Positions 59,868-64,000 of a stretch of 64,000 bases of DNA are shown in pieces. The position numbers were made by a program, and so were the translations under genes. The first letter of the stretch is position 1. Every line of letters starts with the position of its first letter. Below the pieces are notes generated by a model. That model did no database searches, was not told the origin of the DNA, and saw only the letters and a program-made list of their open reading frames with translations. The DNA comes from Sphaerisporangium krabiense (GTDB taxonomy: Bacteria; Actinomycetota; Actinomycetes; Streptosporangiales; Streptosporangiaceae): contig NZ_JACHBR010000001.1 of the NCBI RefSeq assembly GCF_014200435.1, forward strand, positions 1,798,001 through 1,862,000, given 5' to 3'.

Positions 59868-60818
59868 TCAGGACGCGCGGCGCTGCCGGTAGGCGCTCGG
59901 CGAGAGGTCGAAGGCCGCCTTGAAGATGCGGCTGAAGTGGGCCGCGTCCAGGAAACCCCACCGAGCCGCCAGCGCCGCGACGGACTGGTGGCAGTGCAGC
60001 GGATCGAGAAGGTCGCGGCGGCAGCGCTCGAGCCGCCGCGACCGGATCCAGGTGGCGACCGTCGTCCCCTCGGCCCGGAACAGGTTGTGCAGGTGCCGGG
60101 TCGAGATGAAGTGGGCCGCCGCCACCTTGGCCGGACACAGGTCCGGGTCGCCGAGGTTGGCGTCGATGTAGTCGCGGATCCGGTCGACGAGCGTGTGGTT
60201 CGGGTTTCCCGTCTGGTGCGCGGTGCCGAGCTCGTCGGCGAACATCGTCGTCACCAGGTCCAGGGCGTTGTGCGCCAGTCGCAGCCCGCTGCCGCCGGAG
60301 AACTGGTCGAGGTTCTGGGCCAGGTGGACCAGGAAGGGGCTGATCATCCGGCCGAGGCCGGTGTCGCCCGGCATCCGGACGGCGGTCAGGCGGCCCACGG
60401 CGTCGACGGGCAGATCGACCAGCGTGCGCGGGAACATCACGATGAGCGAGCGGAAGTCGCCGTCGTGGGTGAGCGTGTACGGCCGGCTCGTGTCGTAGAT
60501 CGCGAGGTCGCCGGGAGCGAGCACCGCCTCCCGGCCGTCCTGGATCAGCAGGCCCGTGCCGGAGAGTTGCAGGCTCAGCTTGAAGAACGCGGCGGCGTCC
60601 CTGCTGATCAGCGTCGAGGTGCGACGGACGGTGTGGCTGGACGCGGCGATCTCGCACAGGGACACGTCGGAGAGCACGCGGCGGCGGATGCGGCCGCGGA
60701 ACTGCCGCGAGCCGTCTCTGGTCACCCCGAGGGAGACGAAGGACCGAGAGACGAGGTTCTGCCACTCATCGAAGGACGACGCGACGGAGACAGCGAGGTC
60801 ATTGGCGGTTGAGGTCAC
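59868..60818 (-). CDS. AraC-family transcriptional regulator
   Basis: The product is 316 aa. The N-terminal ~170 residues form a cupin-like ligand domain (LQLSGTGLLIQDGREAVL), and two helix-turn-helix motifs lie at about 215-310 (STRHLHNLFRAEGTTVATWI, LAARWGFLDAAHFSRIFKAA). It resembles the AraC-binding-like/OruR group. It could regulate the aldehyde dehydrogenase-cupin genes across 517 bp. Confidence 0.92.
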   Translation of the reverse strand: MTSTANDLAVSVASSFDEWQNLVSRSFVSLGVTRDGSRQFRGRIRRRVLSDVSLCEIAASSHTVRRTSTLISRDAAAFFKLSLQLSGTGLLIQDGREAVLAPGDLAIYDTSRPYTLTHDGDFRSLIVMFPRTLVDLPVDAVGRLTAVRMPGDTGLGRMISPFLVHLAQNLDQFSGGSGLRLAHNALDLVTTMFADELGTAHQTGNPNHTLVDRIRDYIDANLGDPDLCPAKVAAAHFISTRHLHNLFRAEGTTVATWIRSRRLERCRRDLLDPLHCHQSVAALAARWGFLDAAHFSRIFKAAFDLSPSAYRQRRAS

Positions 60819-61335
60819 CCTGCTCCTCCTTGCCAGAAGGTTCCACTGCGCTATAACGGCAGGCCAAGAAGCCAGGTCGTGTTACCATATATGATCGCGT
60901 GCGAAAAAGGGACCCATCGATCCCATCGGAAATACGGCCAGGTCAGCGGCCGGCGACGGCCCTGACGAATCGGCCGGGAGCCTCGGCGGCGAATCGCCGG
61001 ACCGTATCCCGGACGTGGACGGTGGGCGTCTCGCACATTCTCTCCCCCGCCCCATGCCGAGCCCGTGCGGCGAACCGCGACGTCGGCGCCCTGTACGAAG
61101 CGGCGCGAAAGCGGAGAGCGCCGCCCTCGGGGCCGCGCCCGGATCGCCCGTAGGGGCTTCAGCGTCGTCGCCGTGGGCACATCCGCGCCCTGGCCACTGG
61201 TGGACGCAGCTCTTCGCGCGTGGTCAACCGTCCTACGCGCATAGTCAAGCCGATCGCGGCCGTCGGCCCTCATGCTGGCGGAAGCTCTCGCCGACGTGGG
61301 AGCGCCGAGAGTGCACTCGAGCAGGAGAGGCGGCA
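60819..61335. other. Long intergenic region before the aldehyde dehydrogenase gene
   Basis: About 517 bp with no supported gene. The AraC-proximal part is less GC-rich (GTTACCATATATGATCGCG near 60880) and may hold control sites. Frames extending the aldehyde dehydrogenase upstream look random. Confidence 0.4.
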
Positions 61336-62778
61336 GTGGCGACCAACGTCTACATCGACGGGACATGGGTGCCGGCATCGGGCGGCGTCATCCCGACCTG
61401 TGACCCCGCGACGGAGGAATTACTGGAGGAGGTCGGGTTCGCCGACGCCTCCGACGTCGATGCCGCCGTCGCGGCCGCGCGGCGGGCTTTCGAGGACCGG
61501 CAGTGGCGGTCGATGCCGCCGGTCCAGCGCGCCCGTCTGCTGTTCGACCTCGCCGACCTCATCGAGGCGCACGCCGAGGAACTGGCCGTCCTGGAGACCC
61601 GGGACCAGGGCCAGCCGGTCGGCATCTCCCGCGCCGTGAGCGTCACCGGGGCCGCGGAGCACTTCCGTTACTACGCCGGCTGGGTGACCAAGATCGAGGG
61701 CGCCACCTCGCCGGTCTCCTTCCCGGACACGCTGCACTACACGCGCCGCGAGCCGGTCGGCGTGTGTGCGCTGATCACGCCGTGGAACTTCCCCCTCATG
61801 ATCCTGGCGTGGAAGCTCGCCCCCGCGCTGGCCACGGGTAACACCGTGATCATCAAGCCGGCCGAGCAGACCCCGCTCACCTCCATCCGGCTGGTTCAGC
61901 TCGCCGAACGGGTGGGCTTCCCTCCCGGGGTGATCAACCTGGTCACCGGCGACGGCTCCACCGGGGCGGCGCTCGCCGAGCACCCGGACGTGGACAAGGT
62001 CTCGTTCACCGGCTCGACCGAGGTCGGCCGCTCGATCGTGCGGGCCAGCGCCGGCAACCTCAAGCGGGTGACGCTCGAACTCGGCGGCAAGGCTCCCTCG
62101 ATCATCGCCGCCGACGCCGACATCGACGCCGCGGTCGCCGGGAACATCGCCGGCAGCGTGCTCAACAGCGGCCAGGTCTGCGCGGCGTACACCCGCTTCT
62201 ACGTCGATCGCAAGCGTGAGGACGAGTTCGTCGCCAAGCTCGCCGACGGCGTGAGCGGCATGCGCCTCGGCCCCGGCCTGGACGAGTCCACCCAGCTCGG
62301 CCCGCTCGTCTCCGCGGAGCACCTGCGCTCGGTGGAGCAGTTGGTCGCCACGGGGCCGGCGGAGGGCGCGGAGCTCGTCACCGGCGGGCGGCGCGCGGCG
62401 GACAAGGGATGGTTCTTCCAGCCGACGGTCTTCGCCGGGGTGAAGGACGGGATGACGATCGCCACCAAGGAGATCTTCGGTCCGGTCTTGTCGGTGCTCT
62501 CCTACGACGACGAGGACGAGCTGGCCGCGGTGATCGCCCGGGCGAACCAGACCGAGTACGGCCTGGCGGCGACGGTCTGGACCAAGGACCTCACGGTGGC
62601 GAACCGGGTCGCCGAGGGCATCCGCGCGGGTGCGATCTTCATCAACATGCCGTCGATCCCCGACATGGCCGCCCCCTGGGGAGGGTTCAAGGCCAGCGGC
62701 TGGGGCCGGGAGATGGGGTCGCTCGCCATCGACGCCTACACCGAGGTCAAGGCCGTCTGGTGCCACTACGGAAGCTGA
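61336..62778 (+). CDS. Aldehyde dehydrogenase (NAD(P)-dependent)
   Basis: The GTG (V-A-T-N-V-Y-I-D-G) gives 480 aa. Motifs are [25 protein letters not shown], catalytic Glu in LELGGKAP and the catalytic Cys in [12 protein letters not shown], plus the [18 protein letters not shown] block. It belongs to the broad aminoaldehyde/betaine/phenylacetaldehyde-type group. Between an AraC regulator and a cupin gene, it may oxidise an aldehyde from a catabolic substrate. Confidence 0.94.
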   Translation: MATNVYIDGTWVPASGGVIPTCDPATEELLEEVGFADASDVDAAVAAARRAFEDRQWRSMPPVQRARLLFDLADLIEAHAEELAVLETRDQGQPVGISRAVSVTGAAEHFRYYAGWVTKIEGATSPVSFPDTLHYTRREPVGVCALITPWNFPLMILAWKLAPALATGNTVIIKPAEQTPLTSIRLVQLAERVGFPPGVINLVTGDGSTGAALAEHPDVDKVSFTGSTEVGRSIVRASAGNLKRVTLELGGKAPSIIAADADIDAAVAGNIAGSVLNSGQVCAAYTRFYVDRKREDEFVAKLADGVSGMRLGPGLDESTQLGPLVSAEHLRSVEQLVATGPAEGAELVTGGRRAADKGWFFQPTVFAGVKDGMTIATKEIFGPVLSVLSYDDEDELAAVIARANQTEYGLAATVWTKDLTVANRVAEGIRAGAIFINMPSIPDMAAPWGGFKASGWGREMGSLAIDAYTEVKAVWCHYGS

Positions 62779-62948
62779 GCGCGGACGGCCGGCCGGAGCA
62801 CGGGTCTTCGGCGGCCGACCACGCTCGTCCGTCGCACGCCGCCCGCGAGGAGCGGGGAAAAGGCCCACTTTTGTGGTGACGAGTGCCTCGAATGCGGAAA
62901 GTCCGTTTCCTACGGTTTCCGTAGGTCAGCTGATTGAAGGAGATCAAC

Positions 62949-63419
62949 ATGTCAAGCCCCTATGAGCGGCTCTTCGTCCGGAAGATGCAGAACTGCGCCG
63001 ACGATCTCGTGAACGAGGGCGCGAGCGCGGGCGTCGCCGAGCCGGACAACATCGGCGAAGCGCTCGCACTCGTCCGCTCGCAGGACGTGCCCGAGAGCCA
63101 GATCCACATGACCTACTGCTGGATCAAGGAGTGCAGCGAGCCTGTTCACTGGGTGAACGAGCACGTGCACGACTACGACGAGGTGCTGATCTGGACGGGG
63201 AACAACCCCGACGACCCCCACGACCTGGGCGCCGAGATCTACTTCGACATCGAGGGTCACCGTCACGTCGTCACCCAGAGCGGTTCGGTCTACATTCCGG
63301 CCGGCACCCGCCACTGCCCGCTGGGCTTCAACCGGGTGGACCGGCCGTTCCGCTTCAGCGCCCTGTCGCTGGCCCCCACCTACGCCAACCGGGACTACGT
63401 CCCCACCACGTCCGAGTAG
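62949..63419 (+). CDS. Cupin-fold protein
   Basis: The ATG (MSSPYERLF) with AAGGAGA upstream is chosen over a TTG five codons earlier; the product is 156 aa. Cupin motif 1 is EHVHDYDEVLIWTG and motif 2 VYIPAGTRHCPLGF, giving the metal ligands His, His, Glu and His. It is probably a metal-dependent enzyme or ligand sensor. It lies 170 bp after the aldehyde dehydrogenase. Confidence 0.85.
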   Translation: MSSPYERLFVRKMQNCADDLVNEGASAGVAEPDNIGEALALVRSQDVPESQIHMTYCWIKECSEPVHWVNEHVHDYDEVLIWTGNNPDDPHDLGAEIYFDIEGHRHVVTQSGSVYIPAGTRHCPLGFNRVDRPFRFSALSLAPTYANRDYVPTTSE

Positions 63420-63470
63420 AGGAACCGGTACTCGATCACGGCGGGCGGGCGCGGAGAACGCGCCGGCCCG

Positions 63471-63569
63471 CCGTTCGCGTTCCCGGGGGACCGCGGCCTC
63501 CCCGAGCCGGCGCGGACGTGGAACGCGAACGGCGCCGTCCCCGGCCTGGCGGCGGGGACGGCGCCGTTC
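63471..63569. terminator. Terminator with two competing hairpins
   Basis: GAACGGCGCCGTCCCC (63527-63542) pairs perfectly with GGGGACGGCGCCGTTC (63554-63569), a 16-bp stem. An alternative 13-bp stem pairs 63471-63483 with 63520-63532, overlapping the first. It separates convergent genes. Confidence 0.65.
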
Positions 63570-63586
63570 GACGGCGGCGGGTCCGG

Positions 63587-64000
63587 TCACCCGACCGAGA
63601 CGCCGCCGTAGAGGTAGGCCGAACGGCCGAGCACGTCGGGCTGCAGGCCGCGCACCCTGGTGGTGTAGGGGGTCAGGTCCTGCGAGGTGACCGCGATGAT
63701 GCTGCCGCCGCGCTCCCACTGGATCTTCTGCAGCTTCTGGATGTCGCCGCACTGCTGGTCGGCGTCACTGCTCGCGAACAGGTCGGCGGCGATCTTGTTG
63801 AACTCCGGGTCGTCGAAGTGCGCCGCGTTGTTCCCGCCCTTGGGCAGCAGGTGGTCGGTGATCGCGTTGATCATGGGCGAGCTGGTGATGTTGATGATGA
63901 ACGGCCACTCCAGCCACTTGTTCAGCAGCGTCGCGACGTCCATCTTCCGCACCGTGACGGTGACCCCGGCCTCGCTGGCCTGCTGGGCGAACAACTGGGC
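63587..64000 (-). CDS. Peptide-type ABC substrate-binding protein, C-terminal part
   Basis: The frame is open to the right edge; the 5' end lies outside. The C-terminal portion of a family 5 binding protein is seen (FAQQASEAGVTVTVRKMD, FNKIAADLFASSDADQQCG). It differs from the 5766 gene product in sequence. The neighbours of this operon are not visible. Confidence 0.8.
   Translation of the reverse strand, partial: AQLFAQQASEAGVTVTVRKMDVATLLNKWLEWPFIINITSSPMINAITDHLLPKGGNNAAHFDDPEFNKIAADLFASSDADQQCGDIQKLQKIQWERGGSIIAVTSQDLTPYTTRVRGLQPDVLGRSAYLYGGVSVG

Noticed and set aside
1-64000. CRISPR array, rRNA, insertion sequence or prophage
   Set aside because: No regular repeats, rRNA signatures, transposase, integrase or phage structural genes were seen.

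Overview
The window is high-GC actinobacterial DNA. Many starts are GTG or TTG, stop and start codons often overlap (ATGA, GTGA), and it carries an SAV_2177-type methyltransferase, F420/LLM and MaoC enzymes and LuxR-type two-component genes. The gene content resembles Streptosporangiales (Streptosporangium, Nonomuraea or Actinomadura-like), but this is inferred from gene style only. I saw no rRNA, convincing tRNA, CRISPR array, insertion sequence or origin.

Layout. 0-3 kb: an XRE-GAF sensor gene running off the left edge, a small membrane protein, two gene remnants and a membrane-anchored alpha/beta hydrolase. 3-5.7 kb: a LuxR regulator with a tandem histidine kinase whose second half is degenerate. 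5.7-11.1 kb: a complete peptide/nickel-type ABC importer including a permease-ATPase fusion. 11.1-19.3 kb: an unusual biosynthetic-looking group: two methyltransferases around an ATP-grasp ligase, a cysteine-synthase-like PLP enzyme, an MFS exporter and a dipeptide epimerase translated right behind an ECF sigma factor. 19.5-24 kb: acyl-CoA dehydrogenase plus MaoC hydratase, a methyltransferase and a drug-type MFS pump.

24-42 kb is a catabolic island. The leftward operon reads nitrilase-like amidohydrolase, aldo/keto reductase, MeaB GTPase, long ureohydrolase and permease. The rightward units are amidase, acyl-CoA ligase, thiolase, DUF35 partner, split B12-dependent acyl-CoA mutase (large and small subunits), IclR regulator and a branched-chain-amino-acid-type ABC importer with a LivM-LivG fusion. 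A repeated TGAAACGA element lies before the transcription units and is a candidate IclR operator. The logic suggests uptake of an amide or related compound, hydrolysis to an acid, CoA activation, carbon-skeleton rearrangement by a mutase of unassigned specificity, and thiolytic cleavage.

42-64 kb holds short accessory units: CMD protein, SDR and LLM oxidoreductase; glutaryl-CoA-dehydrogenase-like enzyme facing a TetR gene across a perfect 33-bp palindrome; ArsR/SRPBCC/DHFR-like operon; NmrA-like protein and MarR; DMT transporter; SulP transporter with a possible polycysteine leader peptide, facing a MerR gene with a 24-bp palindrome; secreted serine hydrolase; Nudix hydrolase; a WD40 protein and two exported proteins; SnoaL-like protein; AraC regulator; aldehyde dehydrogenase and cupin; and the end of another peptide-binding lipoprotein gene.

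The best candidates for something undescribed are the ATP-grasp/PLP/epimerase group (11-18 kb) and the amide-to-acyl-CoA mutase island (24-42 kb).
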